Source of the DNA: Jutongia huaianensis
GTDB taxonomy: Bacteria; Bacillota; Clostridia; Lachnospirales; Lachnospiraceae
DNA: 64,000 bases
Assembly: GCF_014384985.1 (NCBI RefSeq)
Contig: NZ_JACRSX010000013.1
Coordinates: forward strand, 31,232 to 95,231
Direction: 5' to 3'
Positions 44,702 through 52,731 of this stretch are shown here, piece by piece. How positions within the stretch are numbered: position 1 is the stretch's first letter; each line of letters opens with the position of its first letter. The notes under the pieces are model-generated. The model saw only the letters and a program-made list of their open reading frames with translations, did not search any database and had not been told where the DNA came from. A program made the position numbers and the translations under genes.

Positions 44702-44762
44702 TGTAAAAAATATGTAAAATATGTAAAATCTGCTTGTATCTTTTGTAAGAATCGTTTAACAT
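44702..44762 (+). promoter_or_regulatory. Na/Pi transporter promoter with TGTAAA direct repeats
   Basis: TGTAAA occurs at 44702, 44713 and 44722 (spacings 11 and 9 bp). Next come TTGTAT (44734-44739), a 17-bp spacer and TAACAT (44757-44762). Direct repeats of about 11 bp just upstream of the -35 are the usual arrangement for OmpR/PhoB-family activators such as PhoP or WalR. The regulator is inferred. Confidence 0.5.
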
Positions 44763-44855
44763 AGTTAAGGGAAAAATAATGTGTGAAAAAAAATATGTAC
44801 AGGCCAAAAATAAAATCCATGGCCGGGGAGATTGTACAGAGAGAGAGGTCAAAAG

Positions 44856-46583
44856 ATGAGTGCAGAGTATTCTACAGCGATATTGAATGTCATTGCCGGA
44901 CTCGGCATGTTCCTTTACGGAATGAAACTGATGGGTGATGGTCTTCAGAAGGTAGCCGGCGACAAGATGCGCGGCATCCTGGAGACATTGACAAAGACGA
45001 GGTTTTCCGCGTTGATCGTGGGTATTATCTTTACCGGAGTGATCCAGTCGTCCAATGCAGCAACTGTTATGGTAGTCAGCTTTGTAAATGCCGGTCTGAT
45101 GAATCTTTCTCAGGCGATCGGTGTGATCTTTGGTGCCAATATCGGCACCACAGTAACCGGCCAGCTTCTGTCTCTGGATATGTCCAAATATGCGCCGGTA
45201 ATTCTTTTAGTCGGTGTGATCATGGTGATGTTTATGCAGCATCCTATGGTTAAGAAGTTTGGTGAGGTGATCGTAGGCTTCGGTATCCTGTTTATTGGTA
45301 TGGGAACCATGTCCTCTGCTGTGGGTATCGTCAAGGATGCGCCGCTGGTTACCTCGACACTGGGTCAGTTATCGAATCCGTTTTTATGTGTATTTTTTGG
45401 ATTTGCAGTTACATCCATTCTGCAGAGTTCGTCAGCGACGGTTGGTATTCTGATCGCTCTCTGTGGACAGGGTGTTGTGGATATACACCATGTATTCTTT
45501 ATGATCCTTGGATGTAATATCGGAGCCTGTATTTCTGCGGTGCTTACCAGTCTTTCCGGAAACAAGATGGCTAAAAGAGCAGCCTGCCTTCACTTATCCT
45601 TTAATGTGCTGGGATCTGTTCTGATGTTTATCGTACTTGTGCTGGGCAGTAATGGCGTGGAGCATCTGCTTCATATTATGACAGAGCATACATGTACACA
45701 GCCGGATCAGATGGTGAATGGTGTCAATGTGTTCCTTCAGAGAGAGGTTGCCAATACCCACACCATGTTTAAGGTGGTTCAGGTGGCGGTATTCTTTTTC
45801 CTGTCGCCGCTTTTGATCAAGCTGTCCTATATTCTGATCCCGGGAGAGGATCAGGAGGAGGAAGCAGCAAGCACAGCACCGGAGCTTGCTTATATCGGCG
45901 GACACAATGTATATAATCCTACCACAGCAGTACCAACCGGTATCTGTGAGATCGTCCGCATGGGGAATATTGCACAGGAAAATATGGAAAAGGCAATGGA
46001 TGCTTTGCTTCATAAGGATGAAAACCTTATTGCAGAGGTATATCAGACAGAGATCACGATTGATTATCTCAACACGGAGATTACCAATTATCTGGTACAG
46101 ATCAACACCTTATCTTTGCCGGTGGCAGACCGAAAGATGCTTGGCGGACTGTTCCATGTGGTGAATGATATTGAGCGTATCGGGGATCACGCTGAAAATA
46201 TAGCAGATTTTGCTAAGACATGTATTGATCAGGAGCTTACTTTCTCTGAGGAAGCCGTGCAGGAGTTGAAGGATATGCTGGATGATACCTGTGAGATCCT
46301 GTCACTGGCACTGAATATGTTCAGTCACAACAGTGAGGAGCATTTGCAGGAGATCCTTGATCTGGAAAATGAGATTGATGATATGGAGCGCCAGCTTCAG
46401 AACAATCATATTGTTCGTCTGACCAGCGATAAATGCCAGGCACATGCCGGCATGATCTTTACGGATGTGGTATCCGGTCTGGAGCGTATTGCAGATCACT
46501 CCACCAATATCGCATTCTCCATTCTGAAGGATGATCCGGAGGCGGATAAAAACCAGGAGCATATCGAGGAAGTGCTGGGATAG
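44856..46583 (+). CDS. Na/phosphate cotransporter with PhoU-like C-terminal domain
   Basis: A 575-residue NptA-type transporter. Two repeated transporter halves (about 10-150 and 165-320) each carry the QSS motif (VIQSSNAATVMVV and ILQSSSATVGILIALCGQG); there are about nine membrane helices. The C-terminal part (about 355-560) is a PhoU-like helical bundle (VNDIERIGDHAENIADF, LERIADHSTNIAF). The start ATG 44856 follows GAGAGAGG. The gene has its own promoter and terminator. Confidence 0.92.
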   Translation: MSAEYSTAILNVIAGLGMFLYGMKLMGDGLQKVAGDKMRGILETLTKTRFSALIVGIIFTGVIQSSNAATVMVVSFVNAGLMNLSQAIGVIFGANIGTTVTGQLLSLDMSKYAPVILLVGVIMVMFMQHPMVKKFGEVIVGFGILFIGMGTMSSAVGIVKDAPLVTSTLGQLSNPFLCVFFGFAVTSILQSSSATVGILIALCGQGVVDIHHVFFMILGCNIGACISAVLTSLSGNKMAKRAACLHLSFNVLGSVLMFIVLVLGSNGVEHLLHIMTEHTCTQPDQMVNGVNVFLQREVANTHTMFKVVQVAVFFFLSPLLIKLSYILIPGEDQEEEAASTAPELAYIGGHNVYNPTTAVPTGICEIVRMGNIAQENMEKAMDALLHKDENLIAEVYQTEITIDYLNTEITNYLVQINTLSLPVADRKMLGGLFHVVNDIERIGDHAENIADFAKTCIDQELTFSEEAVQELKDMLDDTCEILSLALNMFSHNSEEHLQEILDLENEIDDMERQLQNNHIVRLTSDKCQAHAGMIFTDVVSGLERIADHSTNIAFSILKDDPEADKNQEHIEEVLG

Positions 46584-46673
46584 TGCAGGAGATTTAAAAT
46601 TTCTGATATTTTGACTGTCGGATCGGTTGAAATTTAATCTTTACGATACAGGAAACAATGATTGACAGATACA

Positions 46674-46709
46674 AACCCTTAATTTATAATTATAAATTAG
46701 GGGTTTTTT
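46674..46709 (+). terminator. Terminator after the Na/Pi transporter
   Basis: Fourteen-bp stem AACCCTTAATTTAT / ATAAATTAGGGGTT (one wobble), loop AATT, then a T-run. Confidence 0.9.
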
Positions 46710-46763
46710 CAAATTTTTATGTTATGTATACATATTGAAAAAACAGTTATTTGTATTCATCCT

Positions 46764-46955
46764 ATTTCAGGGAGTGTACACTAAGGCTTAAACAGCCGGA
46801 AAGAGAGGATATTCTACAGAATAATTTTATGTAGAACAATGCTATTTAACATAGCATTTAAGTGAGGTATTTTGCATGATAATGTAGTAAAGTCATGCAA
46901 CTAAGGTCTTAATGGCCGGAAAGGGAAGGGTCACATAATATGTGTGACCGGAATG
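46764..46955 (+). ncRNA. Tandem structured-RNA candidate in the alaS leader
   Basis: Two units exactly 120 nt apart share CTAAGG-N9/10-CCGGAAAG (46781-46803 and 46901-46923). Within each, a small stem covaries (GGCT...AGCC in the first, GGTC...GGCC in the second). Each unit is followed by its own perfect hairpin of unrelated sequence: TTCTACA / TGTAGAA (46812-46836), and GGTCACA / TGTGACC (46929-46949). Between them lie AATGCTAT / ATAGCATT (46838-46858) and TTGCATGA / TCATGCAA (46872-46900). There is no T-box sequence (TGGNACCGCG). Function unknown; a cis-regulatory leader is inferred. Confidence 0.5.
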
Positions 46956-46965
46956 GAGGATAAAG

Positions 46966-49620
46966 ATGCAAAAGTATGGAGTGAATGAGCTTCGAAGAAT
47001 GTATTTACAGTTTTTTGAAAGCAAGGATCATTTGGCGATGAAGAGCTTTTCACTGGTTCCACACAATGATAACAGCCTTTTGCTGATCAATGCGGGTATG
47101 GCACCATTGAAGCCGTATTTTACAGGACAGGAGATTCCGCCAAAGCGCAGAGTGACCACCTGTCAGAAATGCGTCCGTACAGGAGATATTGAGAATGTCG
47201 GAAAGACAGCACGTCATCTGACATTTTTTGAGATGCTTGGTAACTTCTCCTTCGGAGATTATTTCAAGCATGAGGCGATTGCATGGTCATGGGAGTTCCT
47301 GACCAAGGTTATTGGCATGGAGCCGGAGAGATTATATCCGTCCATCTATGGAGAGGACGAGGAGGCATATGATATCTGGACCAAAGAGATCGGTGTGCCG
47401 GGAGAGAAGATCACCAGATTTTACCGTGACGAGAACGGAGAATGTGATAACTTCTGGGAGCATGGTGCCGGCCCTTGTGGTCCTTGCTCCGAGATCTACT
47501 ATGACAGAGGAGAGAAGTACGGCTGTGGCAAACCGGATTGTAAGGTGGGTTGTGACTGTGATCGTTTCATGGAAGTATGGAACAATGTATTTACACAGTT
47601 TAACGGAGATGGCCATGGCGGTTATGAGGAGCTTCAGAATAAGAACATTGATACCGGAATGGGTCTGGAGCGTCTGGCTGTTGTAGTACAGGATGTGGAT
47701 TCCGTTTTTGATATTGATACCATGAAAGCCATCCGTGACCGTATCTGTGATATGGCTCATACACAGTATCAGATAGATGATGAGAAGGATGTTTCCATTC
47801 GTCTGATCACAGATCATATCCGTTCTTCTACATTCCTGATCTCTGATGGCGTTATGCCAAGCAACGAGGGACGCGGTTATGTACTTCGGCGTCTGATCCG
47901 TCGTGCAGCACGTCACGGCAGAAAGCTCGGCATTGACGGAGCATTCCTCGCAGAGCTGTCTAAGACAGTGATCAGTGAGTCAAAGGACGGTTATCCTGAG
48001 CTGGAAGAAAAGAAAGAATTTATCTTAAATGTATTAAATAAAGAAGAAGAGCAGTTCAACAAGACGATCGATCAGGGAATTGCAATCCTGAATGAGATGC
48101 AGGAGGCTATGGCTGCCAAGGGCCAGAAGGAGCTTTCCGGTGCCGATGCATTCAAGCTTTATGATACCTATGGATTCCCTCTGGACATCACCACAGAGAT
48201 CCTGGAGGAGAAGGGCTGTACCGTGGATGAGGAAGGTTTTAAGAAGTTCATGGAGGAGCAGAAGGACAAGGCGCGTAAAGCGAGAAAAGAGACAAACTAT
48301 ATGGGAGCAGAGGAGACGGTTTATCAGCAGATCGATCCGGCGATCACTTCCAAGTTTGTAGGATATCATAATCTGGAGCATGATTCTAAGATCACTGTGC
48401 TTACCACAGAGACAGAGCTTGTGGATGCACTCACAGATGGACAGGCAGGTACGGTTATCGTAGAGGAGACTCCGTTCTATGCAACCATGGGTGGTCAGAA
48501 AGCGGATGTTGGAACGATCCTTGTGGGAGACAGTGAGTTCGTTGTAGAGGATACCGTTCATTTACAGGGTGGCAAGATCGGTCATATCGGTAAAGTCACA
48601 AAGGGCATGATCAAGAAGGGCGATACTGCCACATTAAAGGTATGTTCAAAGAATCGTCTGGATACCGGCAAGAACCACAGTGCAACCCATCTTCTGCAGA
48701 AAGCACTTCGTCAGGTGCTTGGCAATCATGTCGAGCAGAAGGGTTCTTATGTGGATGCAGAGAGACTTCGTTTTGATTTCTCTCATTTCTCTGCAATGAC
48801 ACCGGAGGAGATCGCACAGGTCGAGGAAATTGTAAATGACCAGATTTCTGCAAGTCTGGATGTTGTGACTGAGGAGATGACTCTGGAAGAGGCAAAGAAT
48901 ACTGGAGCTATGGCACTCTTTGGGGAGAAGTACGGTGATAAGGTTCGTGTCGTTAAGATGGGTGACTTTAGTACGGAGCTTTGTGGAGGTACTCATGTAG
49001 CCAATACCAGTGTGATCGCATCCTTTAAGATTATTTCTGAAAGCGGCGTTGCCGCAGGTGTACGCCGTATTGAGGCGCTGACATCTACAGGACTTATGAA
49101 GTATTATGACAATATTGAGAAGGAGCTGAATGCAGCAGCAAAGGCAGCTAAGGCAGAGCCGGAGAAGCTGGAAAAGAAGATCCAGTCTATGCAGGAGGAG
49201 ATCAGGGCACTCCAGTCAGAGAATGAAAAGCTTAAGACAAAGCTTGCCAATGAGGCAGCCGGTGATGTGGACAGCCAGATTCAGGAAATCGCGGGCGTAA
49301 AGGTACTGGCTATGAGTGTACCGGAGGTTGATATGAACGGTCTTCGTACTCTGGGTGACCAGATGAAAGAAAAGATCGGTGAGGGTGTCGTTGTACTGGC
49401 CTCTGCTGTAGGCGGGAAGGTATCCCTGCTTGCAATGGCTACCAATGATGCCATGAAGCACGGAGCACATGCCGGCAATCTGATCAAAGCCATTGCTTCC
49501 GAAGTTGGAGGAGGCGGCGGTGGACGTCCAAACATGGCACAGGCAGGCGGTAAGAATCCGGCCGGTATTGACAATGCCATTGCCAAGGTAAAGGAAGTCC
49601 TGGAGGGCCAGCTGAAATAG
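46966..49620 (+). CDS. alaS: Alanyl-tRNA synthetase
   Basis: An 884-residue class II aminoacyl-tRNA synthetase with editing. The N-terminal catalytic domain has MQKYGVNELRRMYLQFFESK, RRVTTCQKCVRTGDIENVG and FFEMLGNFSFGDYFK. The editing domain has the zinc-binding NHSATHLLQKALR and the downstream CGGTHVANTS. The C-Ala domain ends in GGGGGGRPNMAQAGG. Length and order are normal. It is preceded by a 250-bp leader carrying a tandem RNA-like motif. Confidence 0.97.
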   Translation: MQKYGVNELRRMYLQFFESKDHLAMKSFSLVPHNDNSLLLINAGMAPLKPYFTGQEIPPKRRVTTCQKCVRTGDIENVGKTARHLTFFEMLGNFSFGDYFKHEAIAWSWEFLTKVIGMEPERLYPSIYGEDEEAYDIWTKEIGVPGEKITRFYRDENGECDNFWEHGAGPCGPCSEIYYDRGEKYGCGKPDCKVGCDCDRFMEVWNNVFTQFNGDGHGGYEELQNKNIDTGMGLERLAVVVQDVDSVFDIDTMKAIRDRICDMAHTQYQIDDEKDVSIRLITDHIRSSTFLISDGVMPSNEGRGYVLRRLIRRAARHGRKLGIDGAFLAELSKTVISESKDGYPELEEKKEFILNVLNKEEEQFNKTIDQGIAILNEMQEAMAAKGQKELSGADAFKLYDTYGFPLDITTEILEEKGCTVDEEGFKKFMEEQKDKARKARKETNYMGAEETVYQQIDPAITSKFVGYHNLEHDSKITVLTTETELVDALTDGQAGTVIVEETPFYATMGGQKADVGTILVGDSEFVVEDTVHLQGGKIGHIGKVTKGMIKKGDTATLKVCSKNRLDTGKNHSATHLLQKALRQVLGNHVEQKGSYVDAERLRFDFSHFSAMTPEEIAQVEEIVNDQISASLDVVTEEMTLEEAKNTGAMALFGEKYGDKVRVVKMGDFSTELCGGTHVANTSVIASFKIISESGVAAGVRRIEALTSTGLMKYYDNIEKELNAAAKAAKAEPEKLEKKIQSMQEEIRALQSENEKLKTKLANEAAGDVDSQIQEIAGVKVLAMSVPEVDMNGLRTLGDQMKEKIGEGVVVLASAVGGKVSLLAMATNDAMKHGAHAGNLIKAIASEVGGGGGGRPNMAQAGGKNPAGIDNAIAKVKEVLEGQLK

Positions 49621-49699
49621 TGGCAAACAGTGTATTTTCCGATAAATTGGTAAAATGTTAGAATAACCTTGAAAACTACGGAAATATTTCAAAAAGTAG

Positions 49700-49727
49700 T
49701 TGACGAAATGGAAAAATGTGTTATAAT
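49700..49727 (+). promoter_or_regulatory. rpsU promoter
   Basis: TTGACG (49700-49705), 16-bp spacer, TATAAT (49722-49727). A leader of about 120 nt without an obvious terminator precedes rpsU. Confidence 0.8.
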
Positions 49728-49857
49728 CTATCTTGTGCGTTGATGGGAGAGATCCTGTCGTTAAAAATACCCATACAGTTGTGTATTGGATTAAAAAGCA
49801 GCTGAAGGCACAGCAGCCGCGCAAATTTACAACTGGAGGGAGGTTAGGTGTGAGACT

Positions 49858-50031
49858 ATGTCAAATGTAATCGTAAAAGAGAATGAGACATTGGATAACG
49901 CTTTACGCCGTTTCAAGAGAAACTGCGCAAAGGCAGGTATTCAGCAGGAGATTCGTAAGAGAGAGCATTATGAGAAGCCTAGTGTTCGTCGTAAGAAGAA
50001 GTCTGAGGCAGCTCGTAAGCGCAAATATTAA
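49858..50031 (+). CDS. rpsU: 30S ribosomal protein S21
   Basis: A 57-residue basic ribosomal protein. It opens [19 protein letters not shown], continues [23 protein letters not shown] and ends in the usual basic [14 protein letters not shown] tail. GGAGGGAGG lies 14 nt before the ATG, an unusually wide spacing. It is followed by a strong terminator. Confidence 0.96.
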   Translation: MSNVIVKENETLDNALRRFKRNCAKAGIQQEIRKREHYEKPSVRRKKKSEAARKRKY

Positions 50032-50073
50032 TTTATTCGTACGAAATCACAATGAAAAAGAGTTAAACCTTAT

Positions 50074-50114
50074 CAGGGAAGTGGATTGCCGGAAGGCAGA
50101 CACTTCCCTGTTTT
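50074..50114 (+). terminator. rpsU terminator
   Basis: Perfect 10-bp stem CAGGGAAGTG / CACTTCCCTG with an inner TGCC / GGCA pair and TTTT. Confidence 0.85.
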
Positions 50115-50185
50115 GGCGTCCGGTATTCCTTTCTTATGTATTGTTTTTATCAGTAGGATGATAATTATAAGGGATTTTCATAAAG

Positions 50186-50245
50186 GAAAAGGACAGCCCC
50201 TATGGCAATAGAAAATTCTGTGTCATAGGGGTTGTCCCTGTTTTC
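50186..50245. terminator. Bidirectional terminator after pbuX
   Basis: Fourteen-bp stem GGACAGCCCCTATG / CATAGGGGTTGTCC (one wobble) with A-rich and T-rich flanks; it serves the minus-strand xpt-pbuX operon. Confidence 0.8.
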
Positions 50246-50287
50246 TTATTGATTTTTATCTATGATGTATTTTTTAAATAACGTATA

Positions 50288-51628
50288 CTATGACTCAGCT
50301 TTCGTTTCTTCAAATGTCTCCATATTCTGCGGCAGGATCAGATTCAGGATCACAGCCACCAGAAATACTACAGCTACACAGTTCTCGGCAAAGACTGTTT
50401 CGATGATCTTAGGGAACACAGAGAACAGCTCCGGCACCTGGGTAAAGCCGATGCCGATACTTAAAGACAGAGCCACGATGGTGATATTTCTCTGGGAATA
50501 CCCACATTTTCCGATCATCTGCAGACCGCTTACCACAATGGTACCAAACATCATAATAGTACATCCGCCCAGTACAGCGTCCGGCAGGGTTGCAAGCACG
50601 GCACCAAAGATCGGGAAGATACCGGCAAGGATCATGATCAGGGCGCCGGTAGCGATTGTAAAGCGGTTGACCACCTTTGTCATCGCGACCAGTCCCACAT
50701 TCTGGCTGAAGGATGTGATAGGCATACATCCAAACAGAGAGGAAAGGGAGCTGATGAAGCCGTCACAGGCAAGGGAACCGGAGATTTCCTTTGTGGTGGC
50801 GCTGCGGTTCAAGCCGGAGTTGGCAAGTGCCTGGGTATCGCCAATGGTCTCGGTAGCAGATACTAAGAAGATCAGTGCAACAGAGATAATAGCATTTAAA
50901 TGAAATTCCATTTTAAACGGCATCAGATGCGGCAGAGCGATCACACTGGTGCCTGCCAGAGAAGAAAAGTCTACCAGTCCCATTGGGATGGCAACAAGAT
51001 AACCAACCACCAGTCCAAAGAGAACGGATAACTGTTTCCAGTAGGATTTCGCAAAAATATTAAATAAAATACAACATAACAGTGTGATAGTACCAAGGAT
51101 CCAGTTTTCTACGGAACCAAAGTTTTCGCTGCCACTGCCACCGCCAAAGGAGGTGGAGCCTACCGACAGAAGAGAAAAGCCAATGGCTGTTACGACGCTG
51201 GCGGATACGATAGGAGAGATGATCTTCATCCAGTATTTTGCAAAAAGACCAAGGCAGCCCTCGATCAGACCGCCGATCAGCACGGCACCCATAATGGTAC
51301 CATAGCCATAGTTGGCACCGATATAACACATAATGGATACGAAGGTGAAGCTGATGCCCATGACAATAGGAAGACCGGAGCCGATCTTCCAAAGAGGGAA
51401 GAGCTGGATCAGGGTGCCGATACCTGCGATTAACATGGCACTCTGGATCAGCATGGCAAGCTGCTTGCCGGAAACACCGGAGGCTCCGGCGACAATAATG
51501 ATCGGAGAAATATTTGCCACAAACATGGCAAGAATGTGCTGCAGACCGAACGGGATCGCACGGGATACCGGTACCCGTCCTTCTAATTGGTAGATGTTGC
51601 TTACGGAACTGTTACTTTTGTTACTCAT
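50288..51628 (-). CDS. pbuX: Xanthine permease (NCS2 family)
   Basis: A 446-residue nucleobase-cation symporter with about 12-14 membrane helices. The NCS2 signatures are present: GLQHILAMFVANISPIIIV near the start, SATETIGDTQALANSG (about 280) and the Q/SLFGCMPITSFSQNVGLV block. Coupling with xpt upstream marks it as a xanthine or uric acid permease. ATG 51628 follows AAAGGAAAGG; the frame is open further upstream into xpt but without a ribosome binding site. Confidence 0.93.
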   Translation of the reverse strand: MSNKSNSSVSNIYQLEGRVPVSRAIPFGLQHILAMFVANISPIIIVAGASGVSGKQLAMLIQSAMLIAGIGTLIQLFPLWKIGSGLPIVMGISFTFVSIMCYIGANYGYGTIMGAVLIGGLIEGCLGLFAKYWMKIISPIVSASVVTAIGFSLLSVGSTSFGGGSGSENFGSVENWILGTITLLCCILFNIFAKSYWKQLSVLFGLVVGYLVAIPMGLVDFSSLAGTSVIALPHLMPFKMEFHLNAIISVALIFLVSATETIGDTQALANSGLNRSATTKEISGSLACDGFISSLSSLFGCMPITSFSQNVGLVAMTKVVNRFTIATGALIMILAGIFPIFGAVLATLPDAVLGGCTIMMFGTIVVSGLQMIGKCGYSQRNITIVALSLSIGIGFTQVPELFSVFPKIIETVFAENCVAVVFLVAVILNLILPQNMETFEETKAES

Positions 51629-51668
51629 GGTTCGTAAATCCTTTCCTTTTTCGTTTTGTAAATATGAA

Positions 51669-52250
51669 TTACTGCTTGCGGAATGTAATTTCACCGGTAG
51701 AAGCGTCCATGGCATCTACGATGGCGAGGGATTCTAACTGGAATCCAAGGTTGCGGATCAGACGTCCGCCCAACTGAAAGCCTTTCTCGACAGCAATGCC
51801 GATTCCCTCTACGGTGGCACCGGCTTCCGTGATAATGGAGATCAGACCCTGCAGGGCGCAGCCGTTTGCAAGGAAATCATCAATGATCAGAACATGATCC
51901 TCCGGGCTTAAAAACTTTTTGGAAACAATGACCTGATTTTTGCACTTGTGGGTAAAGGATTCTACCTCGGCAACATACATATCTCCTTCTATATTAATGC
52001 TTTTGGATTTTTTCGCAAAGACAACCGGCACATCAAAGTGTCTGGCAGCCACACAGGCGATACCGATACCGGAGGCCTCGATGGTCAGGATCTTATTGAT
52101 GGGCTTGTCTGCAAAGCGGCGTTTCCACTCGGCTCCCATCTCGTCAAAGAGAGCAATGTCCATCTGGTGATTGAGAAAGCTGTCAACCTTCAGGACGTTT
52201 CCTTCCTTTACAATACCGTCCTTCATAATACGTTCTTCTAAAAAATTCAT
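51669..52250 (-). CDS. xpt: Xanthine phosphoribosyltransferase
   Basis: A 193-residue salvage enzyme converting xanthine and PRPP to XMP. The family opening [20 protein letters not shown] and [11 protein letters not shown], the IEASGIGIA loop and the PRPP-binding motif [13 protein letters not shown] are all present. An ATG four codons upstream (52262) is also possible; AAGG lies closer to that codon but the family N-terminus favours 52250. It is the first gene of the xpt-pbuX operon. Confidence 0.94.
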   Translation of the reverse strand: MNFLEERIMKDGIVKEGNVLKVDSFLNHQMDIALFDEMGAEWKRRFADKPINKILTIEASGIGIACVAARHFDVPVVFAKKSKSINIEGDMYVAEVESFTHKCKNQVIVSKKFLSPEDHVLIIDDFLANGCALQGLISIITEAGATVEGIGIAVEKGFQLGGRLIRNLGFQLESLAIVDAMDASTGEITFRKQ

Positions 52251-52326
52251 AATTATTACCATGCCTTTCTAAAAACTGTAACCCACAGGCCTGCATCGGT
52301 GGTACATTATCAGGTGATTTCCGGGT

Positions 52327-52367
52327 ATTATAATGTTGTTAAGTTTATCACGAAATAAGGGATTTCG
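52327..52367 (-). promoter_or_regulatory. xpt promoter -10 with upstream palindrome
   Basis: TATAAT on the minus strand (52332-52327). The inverted repeat CGAAAT-AAGGG-ATTTCG (52351-52367) covers the -35 region and contains CGAA and TTCG, as in PurR-type boxes. No purine riboswitch core is visible in the leader. Regulator inferred. Confidence 0.5.
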
Positions 52368-52521
52368 CAACAAAAAGCAGTTTGTAAAACCGTTTCACCA
52401 TATATTCTTAAGTAAACGTTATTTCTTGAAGATGAGAAAATATCTCTAACAGAAAAAAATAAATCAAAAATACAAAAAGCTATATTTTAAAAAGAAATTA
52501 TTGATAAAACTTAAAAAAGTG

Positions 52522-52550
52522 TTGCAATTATTGAAAATATATATTATAAT
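52522..52550 (+). promoter_or_regulatory. gltB promoter
   Basis: TTGCAA (52522-52527), 17-bp spacer, TATAAT (52545-52550); transcription would begin near 52557. Confidence 0.8.
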
Positions 52551-52568
52551 AACCTCAATTTGAAGAAC

Positions 52569-52614
52569 AAAGGGGTTCGACAGGTTTTACTTGTTGACCC
52601 CTTTTTCTTTTTTT
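52569..52614 (+). terminator. First leader terminator before gltB
   Basis: Stem AAAGGGGTT / GACCCCTTT continued by GACA / TGTT beyond a single bulge, followed by a long T-rich tract. It lies within about 55 nt of the predicted transcription start, so it would yield a short leader RNA. Confidence 0.75.
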
Positions 52615-52655
52615 AGTTTATAGGAAAATGCTCGTAATGTAGAGCAAAGCCAACG

Positions 52656-52706
52656 AGAATTGCGAAGCAATTCTTGGAGGGCAAAACGCTGGTTTTGCCT
52701 TTTTTA
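52656..52706 (+). terminator. Second leader hairpin pair and terminator before gltB
   Basis: AGAATTGC / GCAATTCT (52656-52674, loop GAA) is followed by GGCAAAAC / GTTTTGCC (52680-52699) and six T residues. The T-run ends 26 bp before the gltB start codon. Confidence 0.75.
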
Positions 52707-52731
52707 CAATAATTGATTGGAGGAACATGGA

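Noticed and set aside
46710..46965. T-box riboswitch before alaS
   Set aside because: No T-box sequence (TGGNACCGCG), no Stem I AG-bulge and no terminator/antiterminator pair directly before the gene.
49883..50161. 92-residue plus-strand frame over rpsU
   Set aside because: The rpsU frame itself explains the coding potential; the other frame has no similarity to any protein and runs through the terminator.
52260..52330. Purine riboswitch before xpt
   Set aside because: The conserved three-way-junction core (TATA...TTTCTACC...CCGTAAA...ACTAT) is absent from the leader on the minus strand.
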